From: Streptomyces noursei
GTDB lineage: Bacteria > Actinomycetota > Actinomycetes > Streptomycetales > Streptomycetaceae
Assembly (NCBI RefSeq): GCF_016917755.1
Contig: NZ_CP070326.1
Location: 3,844,001-3,908,000 of the forward strand
Reading direction: 5' to 3'
Length of the DNA: 64,000 nt
Position 1 is the first letter of the stretch, and each line of letters opens with the position of its first letter. Of this stretch, positions 24,232 to 31,843 are shown in pieces. Position numbers and translations under genes: made by a program. Under the pieces are notes generated by a model. It had not been told where the DNA came from. It searched no databases and was given only the letters and a program-made list of their open reading frames with translations.

Positions 24232-25611
24232 CTACGCCGCCGCAGCCTCCAGCGCCGAAAGGCTTTGCGCTGGCTCGATGCGGGCCTCCAGTTCCTTGGT
24301 CTGGCCGACGACGCAGCGGGCGTAGGTGGCATAGAGCATGGCCACGCTGGTGCCGGCCCACTCTGCTACCTGTGCCGGAGGGACACCGTTGTTCAGCCAG
24401 CTGGTCAGGCAGGTGTGCCGCAGGTCGTAGACGCGCTTGCCGGTCGGGGAGTCGTACTCCGCCTCGGGGAGGATCTCTCTGCGGGCCTTGGCCCAGACCC
24501 TGCGGTATACGGAGCCTGCGAGCAGCCCTCCCCTTTCCCCTTGAAACAGGATGTCGTCGCTAGAAAGGCCGTATTCCTCGATCAGGTCACACAGGATCGC
24601 GACGAGTTCAGGATGGGCCGGTACGACGCGGGTGTCGCCCTCCCCGCGGCCCTTGAGGTTCCGCTCGTCATGAACCTGGCCGGTGTCCGTCCAGTGCCGC
24701 CCTGCTTCGGGTCGTGTGGCGTGCACGAGCAACTCGCCCCAGCCATGTTCGGGGAGGGCGGCGTCACGGACGAGCAGAGCGACGGCTTCCTCAGGGCGCA
24801 GTCCGGCGTAGTAGAGGCTGGCGAAGTAGGCGCGGTAGCAGCGCCCCATGCGCGGACGGTGGCCAATCCAGGTCAGAAGACCTGCGGTCACGCCAGGACT
24901 AAGCAGGCAGCGTCGGTCCACTGCAACACACTCTTGCGGGACGCTTCTACGCCCCTTGGGCAGAGGGTTGTTCGGGAGGATCTTCCGCTGCACCGCGTAT
25001 CCCATTGCCACGTTCAGGATGCGACGATGCCGCCGGACTGACGAGACCGCAGCGGCTGACCCGTCCAGCAGCGTGCCGAGTGCCAGGAGTACGTCGGCTA
25101 CCGCTGCGGGGTCGCCCCAGATATCCATGGTGGGGCTACGGCGCCGCGCCCAGTCGAGGAGTGCTATGACGTCAGCCGACGCCTTGTCCCGACGGTTGGT
25201 GTTGAACGCCCACTCGCGCAACGCGGTACGGAAGGGTCGTGCGCCGACGCCCGGAGGGGTTCCACCCAACAGAGCCATCGTTGTGATCATGAGTGTTCGG
25301 GCGGTGTTCTTGCGGTGGTTCGCGGAAACTCTGGGCCACTGAGTGTCGACGAACTGGACGGCAAAGTCGTACCAGCTCATCGACGAGGCCACTGGCGAGT
25401 GCTGGTCTGGCAGGCCGGTCGACACGTTGAACGGGACGCCATGGTGCGTCGCGGTCACCAACTCCGCACGAAATCCGTCGGCCAGGGCAAACGTCTGGAA
25501 CGTCTTTCGGTGCTTCTCCCCCTCGACGACCCAGCGCACTCCATAAGAATTCCCGCGCCGCCTCTCATGGACCTCGATCTGCCAAACCCTGACGTCATAG
25601 GTGCCTTCCAT
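24232..25611 (-). CDS. int: Tyrosine site-specific integrase of element 1
   Basis: 459 residues; ATG at 25611 has GAGGTG at proper distance, unlike the GTG 12 bp upstream. The N-terminal part contains an AP2-like arm-binding region (RRRGNSYGVRWVVEG) and a core-binding SAM-like domain (SWYDFAVQFVDTQWPRVSANHRKN). The catalytic residues are Arg in YAGLRPEEA (about 270), HxxR-type box DLRHTCLTSWLNNG (about 395) and the nucleophile Tyr in ATYARC (about 428). It should recombine the tRNA-Arg att core. No excisionase is apparent beside it; the gene reads away from the right att, 2.2 kb from it. Confidence 0.93.
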   Translation of the reverse strand: MEGTYDVRVWQIEVHERRRGNSYGVRWVVEGEKHRKTFQTFALADGFRAELVTATHHGVPFNVSTGLPDQHSPVASSMSWYDFAVQFVDTQWPRVSANHRKNTARTLMITTMALLGGTPPGVGARPFRTALREWAFNTNRRDKASADVIALLDWARRRSPTMDIWGDPAAVADVLLALGTLLDGSAAAVSSVRRHRRILNVAMGYAVQRKILPNNPLPKGRRSVPQECVAVDRRCLLSPGVTAGLLTWIGHRPRMGRCYRAYFASLYYAGLRPEEAVALLVRDAALPEHGWGELLVHATRPEAGRHWTDTGQVHDERNLKGRGEGDTRVVPAHPELVAILCDLIEEYGLSSDDILFQGERGGLLAGSVYRRVWAKARREILPEAEYDSPTGKRVYDLRHTCLTSWLNNGVPPAQVAEWAGTSVAMLYATYARCVVGQTKELEARIEPAQSLSALEAAAA

Positions 25612-25654
25612 CGCACGCCACACCTCGATTCAGCATTCCCGAATCGCAGTGCAG

Positions 25655-25668
25655 TGCAGTGCACTGCA
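25655..25668. promoter_or_regulatory. Palindrome TGCAGTGCACTGCA upstream of int
   Basis: A perfect 14-bp palindrome inside a CAGTG/GCAGT-rich stretch, 44 bp upstream of the int start. It is a candidate operator for integrase expression. The remainder of 25612-25897 shows no gene. Confidence 0.4.
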
Positions 25669-25897
25669 GTAATATGACCTTCCGCCTCTCAATATCTATA
25701 ACCTCACTGACCTCCTGAGAGCCATACGGGCGGATCTTGCAGGAGCGTGACTGCGATCTTCCCGGTCGCTGCTTTCGCGGCCCTCGCCACACAAGCAGTG
25801 GATGGAAGAAACATCCTCAGACCCACCACTCCGGGACATGTAGGAGCCCCAGTTACCACGGAGAAGTCGATGCGCCGACGATCGACCGCCACTTGAT

Positions 25898-27349
25898 TCA
25901 AGAGTCAAACAGCGACTGCTGTCCGGGGCCGGGGTTGCGAGACTGATTGCGGCGCACTTTCTTAGCAAGGGTCTTGTCGTATCCCCGTGTGTGGTTTCGC
26001 TTGTGTCGTTCCTTGACCACCTCACGCGTCGGGGCGGTGGCCCGGTCCACAACGATGGATACGGACATTCCTTCCTCTGCCCGCTCCCTGCCGAGCGTCC
26101 TCAGATCGTCGAGTGTGGTGCCCACTGTGCCTACGAGCCCGTTCTTCACGAGCTGAGTGAACTCCGTGTTCCCCAAATACCGTTCGACGTATCCGTACCC
26201 AAGGCGGGTGCCCTCGTTCGGGCCACTCGTCGCATCGTCGTCTAGCAACAGCCGCACATACGGCACCGGTAGATACATGCCCGGCGCCGGCCCTGGGTCG
26301 ACAGTTTCCTTCAGCGGCCAGTAGGCGAGTTTGACGAAGCAAGGGTCCGAACCCAGCCGCCATTCGTGAGGCGCCCATGGCGCTCTACTCATCGCGGCTA
26401 CCCGATCCAAACGATCGAGCTGCCCGAGGAGTTGCTTATCCGCATACATCCACCGGGCGCCTGCCTCTGAAGAGAGCCGCTTGGCCTGTACAAGAATGAA
26501 ACTCTGGGTGGCCTCGTGGTAGTAGATCAGGTCTGCCCCGAGTCGAGCTTCCACCGGCGTCGCGTTGATGTTCGCCACCTCGATACGACTGCCGAGATGT
26601 TCGAACACATGGATGTCGCAGCGGAACGATGCCCCGGTGGCGCGGCCTCCGGAAGGCCATCCCGCCTCAGTGAACACGTCCGTATCGAAATCGATGTGCC
26701 GCGCATCGTTTTCGATCAGACCCTGTTCAAACGGTTCCGGGATGAGCCCGGCCAAGTGAGGGGCATCAGGGTCACTCGGACGTCGCCAAGCCGCGAGCCG
26801 CGCTGGAGGGATGTTACCGATGGCCAGACCCAGCCGGGTCATGTCGTACTGCTCCTGCCAAGCACGATCCGCAACGCGCCGAGGGTCGAACGGGTCGGGC
26901 TCGGCCGCCTCGCCCAAGAAGTCGAGCATCCTACGCAACACGTCGTCCTGCCGCGCGAGAACGTCCAGTAGGCCCTCGGATTCCTCGTCTCCGAGGACAG
27001 TGACTTCACCCGCCAAGGCACTCATCAGAGTGCGCCGTAGACGAAGCGGCATCTCGTCAAGAAGTGATCGCATGAGGACGGGTACGGGGCTCTCCCGTAC
27101 CAACTCGACGGTGATCCTGGAATCAACGGCCGCCACCTTGTCCCCACGAGGCTGCCTCACGACTCCCAGCCAGCGCAGCGGACACTGGTCGTCCTCGCTG
27201 GAAGACCGCGTGACGAGCAAGGCGATACGTGGCGTTCGATCATCAGGAAGAGAGGCCGTAGCAACCGTCTTCGTGAAGGATTGCTTGACCAGCAACTCCT
27301 CATCGATACGGTCTAGTTCCTTGGCGCTAAGAGCTATGACGTAAACCAT
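25898..27349 (-). CDS. Putative PD-(D/E)XK-like protein with a C-terminal clamp-binding-type motif
   Basis: 483 residues, no known family recognised. In the middle, ARLGADLIYYHE (D about 270) and SFILVQAKRL (Q-A-K about 286) match the D-Xn-(D/E/Q)-X-K pattern of PD-(D/E)XK enzymes, with Q in the second position as in some Mrr-like nucleases. The sequence ends QQSLFDS, which resembles the QLSLF-type peptide that binds the DNA polymerase beta sliding clamp. A basic region (KERHKRNHTRGYDKTLAKKVRRNQ) precedes it. The N-terminal 180 residues are helical. It is the last gene before the right att. Nuclease activity is inferred. Confidence 0.6.
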   Translation of the reverse strand: MVYVIALSAKELDRIDEELLVKQSFTKTVATASLPDDRTPRIALLVTRSSSEDDQCPLRWLGVVRQPRGDKVAAVDSRITVELVRESPVPVLMRSLLDEMPLRLRRTLMSALAGEVTVLGDEESEGLLDVLARQDDVLRRMLDFLGEAAEPDPFDPRRVADRAWQEQYDMTRLGLAIGNIPPARLAAWRRPSDPDAPHLAGLIPEPFEQGLIENDARHIDFDTDVFTEAGWPSGGRATGASFRCDIHVFEHLGSRIEVANINATPVEARLGADLIYYHEATQSFILVQAKRLSSEAGARWMYADKQLLGQLDRLDRVAAMSRAPWAPHEWRLGSDPCFVKLAYWPLKETVDPGPAPGMYLPVPYVRLLLDDDATSGPNEGTRLGYGYVERYLGNTEFTQLVKNGLVGTVGTTLDDLRTLGRERAEEGMSVSIVVDRATAPTREVVKERHKRNHTRGYDKTLAKKVRRNQSRNPGPGQQSLFDS

Positions 27350-27777
27350 GCACGGAGCGTACGTGGAGCAACACCAGGCCGTCGCTCAATGCCTCGGAGG
27401 ACAGGCATACCACTGGCTCGCCTGGGAAGAGCGGCTGCTCTGCAAGGCCCTCCGGGAAACCGTAGGCGAGCGAACGGATCGGCACTTTCTACGCAATCAA
27501 TACTCTTCGCGCAAATGCCCCACTGACGATAACAGGACGCCACCGTCTCGAACCACAGGTGTCTGATCAAGTTTGCCGAGTGCACAGTGCCGGCCGCGCT
27601 CGCAGGGCGATGGGATCCGTCTGCCCGCAAGCTGAGCACCTTCGACCGGGTCGACCCATCGTCAGGAACGAGACGCCTCAAGCACCCCACTCCATCCCAC
27701 ATGCGTCCCACAAAACACCTGATGGCCCATCACTTCCGTGAATAGATGCAGGTCAGGACCCACGAGGAGCCGAAAGG
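27350..27777. other. Right-end non-coding region of element 1
   Basis: 428 bp without a supportable gene; short frames on both strands have no ribosome site or recognisable product. It contains the second ATGCAGGTCAG (27746-27756) and is probably the P-arm of the attachment site. Confidence 0.5.
27746..27756 (+). promoter_or_regulatory. Possible integrase arm-type site, right end (ATGCAGGTCAG)
   Basis: Identical to 7735-7745; lies 21 bp inside the right att core, same orientation. Confidence 0.4.
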
Positions 27778-27828
27778 GCAGGTGCCTTCTAAGCACTTGG
27801 CCGCAGGTTCGAGTCCTGCCGGGGGCGC
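27778..27828 (+). other. Attachment site copy 2 (right end of element 1, left end of element 2)
   Basis: 51 bp identical to 7678-7728, the 3' part of tRNA-Arg without its acceptor 5' strand and D arm. It is followed at once by a tRNA-type terminator. Confidence 0.9.
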
Positions 27829-27834
27829 CAGGCC

Positions 27835-27860
27835 AGACCCTCCTTCGGGAGGGTCTTTTT
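27835..27860 (+). terminator. Displaced tRNA-Arg terminator
   Basis: AGACCCTCC, loop TTCG, GGAGGGTCT, then TTTT: a compact intrinsic terminator 7 bp after att copy 2. It was probably the tRNA's terminator before element 1 inserted. Confidence 0.85.
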
Positions 27861-27891
27861 GCTGGTCAGCAGGCACCTGACCAGCAAAAAG
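27855..27891. other. Perfect 15-bp inverted repeat next to att copy 2
   Basis: CTTTTTGCTGGTCAG and its complement with a 7-nt loop. Its left arm begins in the T run of the preceding terminator, so it can act as terminator for minus-strand transcription. It contains GGTCAG like the arm-type sites. Confidence 0.6.
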
Positions 27892-27893
27892 AA

Positions 27894-27936
27894 AGCGCCG
27901 GACTCTCCCCTGGCGCTCAGGGGAGAGTCCGGCGCT
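27894..27936. terminator. Perfect 18-bp hairpin downstream of the integrase remnant
   Basis: An 18-bp stem (AGCGCCGGACTCTCCCCT and its complement) with a 7-nt loop, 66 bp past the stop of the integrase remnant on the minus strand. Read that way it is followed by the A/T-rich TTTCTTTTTGC, consistent with a terminator of the lost integrase gene. Confidence 0.65.
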
Positions 27937-27969
27937 GTCCGGCTGTCGCCGGGGTTCGGCGGGTGACTG

Positions 27970-27990
27970 TGTCGAATACGTGTCGAAGTT
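27970..27990 (+). repeat. 21-bp repeat near the left end of element 2
   Basis: A 21-bp sequence (core TCGAATACGTGTCGAAG) identical to 31708-31728. Each copy lies 70-150 bp inside an end of element 2 in the same orientation. Confidence 0.7.
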
Positions 27991-28001
27991 CTCCGCGGCG
28001 C

Positions 28002-28064
28002 TCAGTCGATCTCGGACACCTCAGGGAGGTCTCCCCGAGCCTCCATCCGCCGCTTGAGGTCCGC
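28002..28064 (-). pseudogene. C-terminal remnant of a second integrase
   Basis: Only 20 codons and the stop remain (ADLKRRMEARGDLPEVSEID), a typical end of actinobacterial tyrosine integrases, here before the hairpin at 27894. Upstream the frame is replaced by the NUDIX fragment, so most of the gene has been deleted. Identification rests on this short tail and the context. Confidence 0.5.
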
Positions 28065-28065
28065 C

Positions 28066-28317
28066 GTGGAAGACATCGTCGGGCTCTACACCGATCCGCA
28101 GCACGTCATGGCGTACGACGACGGCGACGTTCGCCAGCAGTTCTCAATCTGCTTCCACGCACGGCCGGTTGGCGGCACACTGCGCACCAGCTCCGAATCG
28201 AAAGAGGTCCGTTGGGTTTCCCCAACAGACCTCGAACAGCTGGACATTCATCCGTCGATGCGGCTCCGGATCAAGCACGGCCTTGACGGCTCTCGCACGG
28301 CGCCCTACATCGGCTGA
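28066..28317 (+). pseudogene. NUDIX hydrolase, C-terminal fragment
   Basis: 83 codons ending in FSICFHARPVGGTLRTSSES, EVRWVSPTDLEQLDIHPSMR and a short tail, the usual second half of Streptomyces NUDIX proteins. The NUDIX box and everything before it are missing, the break coinciding with the end of the integrase remnant. In pSAM2-type elements a NUDIX protein (Pif) blocks transfer to recipients. The 3' end overlaps the convergent HD gene by 13 bp. Confidence 0.65.
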
Positions 28318-28874
28318 CCGACTGTCCCCGCTTCGTGGAGCCGCCCTTCAACGCGCTGCACCGCCGCGTGGATCTCGGGGGCGGCTCGCTGGATGAAGCG
28401 ACCCACGATCGTGTCAGGCCCGTACCGGTCAACGATCTCTGCTACCCGAGCCGCGGAGGACGTGCACCCACCATCGGGGGTCGTCGTCATGTCGCAGAAC
28501 AGGAGCGCATCGACCAGCTCCGGCCGCTCCAACTCGAACTCCGTCTCCAACTCCTCACGAAATCCCCGCTCTTCGGCCTCCAGCAGTGCACAGGAGTGAT
28601 GCGCGACGAGCCGGACTACTCGCTCGTCGATGGCCTCCTGGTCCCGCAGGAAGCGGGCGCCATCCAGCGGGTGAAAGCCTGTGGATGCGATCCGAGGTGA
28701 GTATCCGATGTCGTGCAGCACCGCCGCAGCCTCCATGAGCGCGGCGTCCTCGCCGAGGATCGATCGGAGGGATCGGGCACGCTCGGCCACCCCGAGGGAG
28801 TGCGACCAGCGACGTGGCAGCGGCTCGGACAGCAACGATTCGGCAAGGCCGTAGGCTCGATCTGTGAGGTTCAT
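28305..28874 (-). CDS. HD-domain phosphohydrolase
   Basis: 189 residues from the ATG at 28874; an in-frame TTG nine bases upstream is possible. The metal-binding signature is complete: H in RRWSHSLGVA, HD in AAVLHDIGYS, H in LVAHHSC, and a later Asp in ALLFCDMTTT. HD proteins of this size hydrolyse nucleotides or related phosphates. Such genes regularly accompany GntR and NUDIX genes in actinobacterial integrative elements. Its start is 11 bp after the GntR gene stop, in the same operon. Confidence 0.82.
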   Translation of the reverse strand: MNLTDRAYGLAESLLSEPLPRRWSHSLGVAERARSLRSILGEDAALMEAAAVLHDIGYSPRIASTGFHPLDGARFLRDQEAIDERVVRLVAHHSCALLEAEERGFREELETEFELERPELVDALLFCDMTTTPDGGCTSSAARVAEIVDRYGPDTIVGRFIQRAAPEIHAAVQRVEGRLHEAGTVGQPM

Positions 28875-28885
28875 GATGGCCAAGA

Positions 28886-29332
28886 CTACGAGGCCCCCTG
28901 ACCGGCCGGGAGAGCGCGAATCCGCCGCCGTCGGCTCTCGCCCATCTCGATAAGCCCCTGCCCCTCCAGTTGCGCGATGGCGGAACGCACTGCCGTGCGG
29001 GACACCCCGAACCGCTCACACAGTTCGCTCTCAGAGGGGAAGACGTCGCCCACCTTGGCCTCCTCGGCCCGGAGCAGATCCGTGACCTTCTCGACGAGTG
29101 GTCGGCGATCGCCGGTCCCAGTCACGTACCAGCCAGCGCCCTGGACGGATTCGATGATGCCCTCGGCCTTGAGCGCCTTGAGTGCCCGGCCGATAGTGCT
29201 ACGGCCCACGCCATACGTGCGCATCAGCTCGGCCTCAGATGGCAGCACCTCGCTGATCTTGCCCTTCTCAATCTTCTGCCGGAGAGACTCAGAGATCTGC
29301 AAGTACGTACCGCGTGGACTGGCCTGTGGCAC
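28886..29332 (-). CDS. GntR-family regulator made of two winged-helix domains
   Basis: 148 residues, GTG start after GGGGAGG. Two GntR-type winged helices occur in tandem: residues about 9-72 (LPSEAELMRTYGVGRSTIGRAL) and 78-143 (FPSESELCERFGVSRTAVRSAI). There is no effector-binding domain. The first half is like KorSA of pSAM2-type elements, which represses replication and transfer functions. With the transfer genes lost it probably only controls its own operon with the HD gene. Confidence 0.8.
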   Translation of the reverse strand: MPQASPRGTYLQISESLRQKIEKGKISEVLPSEAELMRTYGVGRSTIGRALKALKAEGIIESVQGAGWYVTGTGDRRPLVEKVTDLLRAEEAKVGDVFPSESELCERFGVSRTAVRSAIAQLEGQGLIEMGESRRRRIRALPAGQGAS

Positions 29333-29862
29333 TGGGCCTCCCCTTCATTCGACTTGGCACCGCCTTCACGGCCACGCGCCAAGTCCAGCTTCGCACGTCA
29401 TAGAACTCCGCTGAGTAACAACCTTTCCCACGAATTCAAGGCTCGCTCGCGCTCGCCGCGCGGCCCGGCTCCCGTCCGGGCCTGCGCTCCTGTCTCCGCC
29501 CCCGCTCCAGCCCGGCTGGCGCGCTCAACGATCAGCCGCCTGGGGCCAGGGAAGGGGTACGTCGTGGCTGGGGCGGTCGGCTCCACGGCTTTAGAGGGTG
29601 CGCGGATAGGCGGTACATGGTGGGGCAGATGCGGTGGGGGCACTGGCGCGCAGGCCCTCACACAGCGCCCTATCCGCGCACGCTCTTAGACAGCCACTTT
29701 GGCACGAGCCCCTAAGGTCATGGCCTCAGATCGGGCACTGCGGGCAGGTCCACAGACTGCCCGACGCGCCGCAAGCTTACGGGGCCGCGATCTCTCGCCC
29801 CAAAGCAGCTCCAACCCAAAGCTGCTCCGCCGACCTGAGCGAGAGATGCAGCGACGCGACCA
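29333..29862. other. Intergenic region with a long interrupted inverted repeat (29594-29610 / 29669-29685)
   Basis: 530 bp without a convincing gene. Two 17-nt arms, GAGGGTGCGCGGATAGG and CCTATCCGCGCACGCTC, are complementary with one mismatch and are separated by 58 bp. They may mark an old junction or a binding region; no function is evident. Confidence 0.45.
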
Positions 29863-31161
29863 CTAACTCCTCCATTGCGGATCTGGATCTTGACCCAATC
29901 GCGGATATGCAGGCCGACTGTTCGGCTGCGGACCTACCGATGAAGCGTCGCCATCGTTGACAATTTCCCGCCCGGCATCCACAGGTTCAACGCGCCAACC
30001 AGAAGGTAGCATGACCGCCTCCTCCATGTTCAACACCCTGGCTCGACTCAGGTCGATACCGCGCGCAAAGGTGGACGCGGATCTAGGGAAAGACGGATCC
30101 ACGAGCCTAACGTCAGCGTAAAACTGTGCATCGGTGAACCATGCCTCATCTTTAAAAATCACGCGAGTCAGGGAGTGTTGCTGCCGGAATGCACTTCCCC
30201 TGAAATCTGCCACACCTTCATATACCGAATCATGAGAGAACAGATGCCCCATGCACTCTACACCATCAAACGCTGCATATCCTTTGAATTCCGCATGCGC
30301 AAAGCGCGCAGATCCCAATAATACGGCACCCGAAAAGCGGGACTGCCCGATGAATTTTGCCTCATCGAAAGCGGGCTCAGAGAGGAAGCATTCGGAAAAG
30401 TCAACGTCAACCAGAACCGCGCCACAGAGATTCAGTGTGACATCCGGCCAGTATGACGGGTTATCAATCACCTCCCGCCCCCGACCCTCGAAGCGCATGC
30501 CGAGAGGTTCCGGCCGCAAGTGCCTGGCCAAAATGTTTTGCGCGGCGCTCCGGACCTGCCGCTCTTGATGAGTGGCCGCATCTTGATCCCTCAGTCCGCC
30601 TGCATCCCTACAGTCAGCTGGTGGATCAAATGGCATCCGAAGGTAGGCGCAGATCACTTCTACAACGACTTGCCGGTGCTCCTTGTTATGTTGAGCTAGT
30701 CGCTCAAGCGAGTATAGTCCACCTAACCTGACAGTGGCCTTTTCGTGCCCCAACTGCTCGACTGCTTGGCTATACAGCTCAGTTACCCGACGTTCGGCGG
30801 CATCGTGAATATTGGCTTCGGCTACCTTTTCAGTATGCGCTTGTGCCCGCTCTGCTCGTTCGCCTGCCAGCTCGTCAATACGTTGACGGCGATAGCTAGT
30901 AACGAGAGCAATCAAGGCGCCCACGCCGGCAACAACTGCGAATACTAGCTTCAGAAGCTCCAGTTGTGCCGTTGTATCCAGCGGCTTGGGATTAGCTTTT
31001 GGCGGAGACCCCAGAAACCAATTGAGAAAAAACCACGTACTGATACATAGCAGCGCAGAAGCGGCTACAGATACGACGAGAGCTCGGCGGATAGACCAAA
31101 GCCCCAGTGCGCGATGTGCGTCTCTGGGGTTCGGGCTCTGAGGCACAGGCGGTTCAGGCAT
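29863..31161 (-). CDS. Two-helix membrane protein with pentapeptide-like repeats
   Basis: 432 residues from the ATG at 31161. Two transmembrane helices (ALVVSVAASALLCISTWFFL; LLKLVFAVVAGVGALIALV) are followed by a coiled coil (ELAGERAERAQAHTEKVAEA), a helical domain (ERRVTELYSQAVEQLGHEK, VRLGGLYSLERLAQHN, VVEVICAYLRMPF) that is widespread in Streptomyces, and A(D/N)LXX-like repeats (VDFSECFLSE, AKFIGQSRFSGAVLLGSARF). The repeats are degenerate. The DNA is visibly lower in G+C than flanking genes, suggesting recent transfer. Function unknown. Confidence 0.75.
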   Translation of the reverse strand: MPEPPVPQSPNPRDAHRALGLWSIRRALVVSVAASALLCISTWFFLNWFLGSPPKANPKPLDTTAQLELLKLVFAVVAGVGALIALVTSYRRQRIDELAGERAERAQAHTEKVAEANIHDAAERRVTELYSQAVEQLGHEKATVRLGGLYSLERLAQHNKEHRQVVVEVICAYLRMPFDPPADCRDAGGLRDQDAATHQERQVRSAAQNILARHLRPEPLGMRFEGRGREVIDNPSYWPDVTLNLCGAVLVDVDFSECFLSEPAFDEAKFIGQSRFSGAVLLGSARFAHAEFKGYAAFDGVECMGHLFSHDSVYEGVADFRGSAFRQQHSLTRVIFKDEAWFTDAQFYADVRLVDPSFPRSASTFARGIDLSRARVLNMEEAVMLPSGWRVEPVDAGREIVNDGDASSVGPQPNSRPAYPRLGQDPDPQWRS

Positions 31162-31800
31162 AGCGGATAGCGTGCCAGACGGAGGCGCACTTCCGTCACA
31201 CACCGGACATCAATCGGCCACCGATGGACCGCAACACCCTTCTCTGAGCACCGCACCACATCGAGCTTCTATCGTCCTCCGCTGAACTTGGTGCAAGGAA
31301 CTGCCGAGGGCATGGCCAGCTGATGCCACATCAGGTTCTTGGACGTGGGCAGGGCGGATGTGTATCTGCGGAAGAACTGGGTGGCTCACGCTGAACTGCT
31401 AGCCGGTGGTCGCCGCGGTTGCTGTACAGCAGCGAAGTGCAGCAACCGCGGCAGCCTCAAGCGGCTACCGTCGCCTCCGTAAGACCAGCTGACCAGGCCC
31501 GACGAAACCAGCAACCTCCCCGCCCGTAGTTCGCATCGATGGGCGGGAGTCCCACAGTCAAGCGCCAGTCCTCGGCCTCGCCAGAGCTGGGGCAGTCTGA
31601 CAAGCGGGCCGTGCCGTCGGCGTGATCGAACTTCCAAAATGGTGATCGCTCGTACTGACGGCGTACATCGCGCGAGTCCCGACAGGAGTGCACGCAAACC
31701 GGCTTCCTGTCGAATACGTGTCGAAGTTGCTCTGGCATGGAGCGCTTGCCTCAAGGAAGAGCCAGGTCAAGGCGGTGCGGTCGGTGAACTGCATTGGTCT
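31162..31800. other. Right-end non-coding region of element 2
   Basis: 639 bp in which no frame has support from family resemblance or ribosome sites. It contains the second 21-bp repeat (31708-31728). Short minus-strand frames at 31386-31754 look like decayed sequence. Confidence 0.45.
31708..31728 (+). repeat. 21-bp repeat near the right end of element 2
   Basis: Identical to 27970-27990. There it follows the stop of an integrase remnant, so this copy may mark the place of another vanished integrase end. Confidence 0.7.
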
Positions 31801-31843
31801 CTTCTAAGCACTTGGCCGCAGGTTCGAGTCCTGCCGGGGGCGC
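31801..31843 (+). other. Attachment site copy 3 (distal)
   Basis: 43 bp identical to the anticodon-loop-to-3'-end part of tRNA-Arg; the bases before it differ from copies 1 and 2. On the minus strand it encodes the last residues RQDSNLRPSA of the recombinase pseudogene. Confidence 0.85.

Larger units (their letters stand above)
7678..27828. mobile_element. Element 1: about 20-kb tRNA-Arg-integrated defence island with tyrosine integrase
   Basis: Bounded by 51-bp direct repeats of the tRNA-Arg 3' end. The intact tyrosine recombinase (24232-25611) lies 2.2 kb from the right end. No replication (RepSA, FtsK/TraB) or conjugation gene is present, so it is not a complete AICE; it would need a helper to move between cells. 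Cargo in order: PUA-CBS-HEPN protein, Ser/Thr kinase, type I R-M (hsdR, hsdS, hsdM), HTH-N6-methylase, DGQHR protein, unknown, PD-(D/E)XK nuclease, Fic, integrase, second PD-(D/E)XK-like protein. Cargo of almost purely conflict type is characteristic of a defence island; boundaries are firm, function is inferred. Confidence 0.85.
27829..31843. mobile_element. Element 2: decayed tRNA-Arg-integrated element
   Basis: Bounded by att copies 2 and 3. Contents: an integrase C-terminal scrap, a NUDIX fragment, an HD phosphohydrolase, a GntR regulator and a pentapeptide-repeat membrane protein. GntR (KorSA type) and NUDIX (Pif type) proteins occur together in pSAM2-like AICEs, so this is probably a deletion remnant of such an element. 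It has no working integrase and no transfer or replication gene. Confidence 0.65.

Noticed and set aside
27334..27711. 125-codon minus-strand frame near att copy 2
   Set aside because: Overlaps the start of the real gene at 27349, has no ribosome site and no recognisable sequence.
7678..27828. Complete conjugative AICE
   Set aside because: No replication initiator, prim-pol or FtsK/TraB-like translocase is present; only integration and cargo genes remain.
31386..31754. Minus-strand frames in the right end of element 2
   Set aside because: No family resemblance; they contain the 21-bp repeat and look like decayed DNA.
31801..31843. Additional tRNA genes at 27778 and 31801
   Set aside because: Both copies lack the 5' acceptor strand and D arm and cannot fold into a tRNA.
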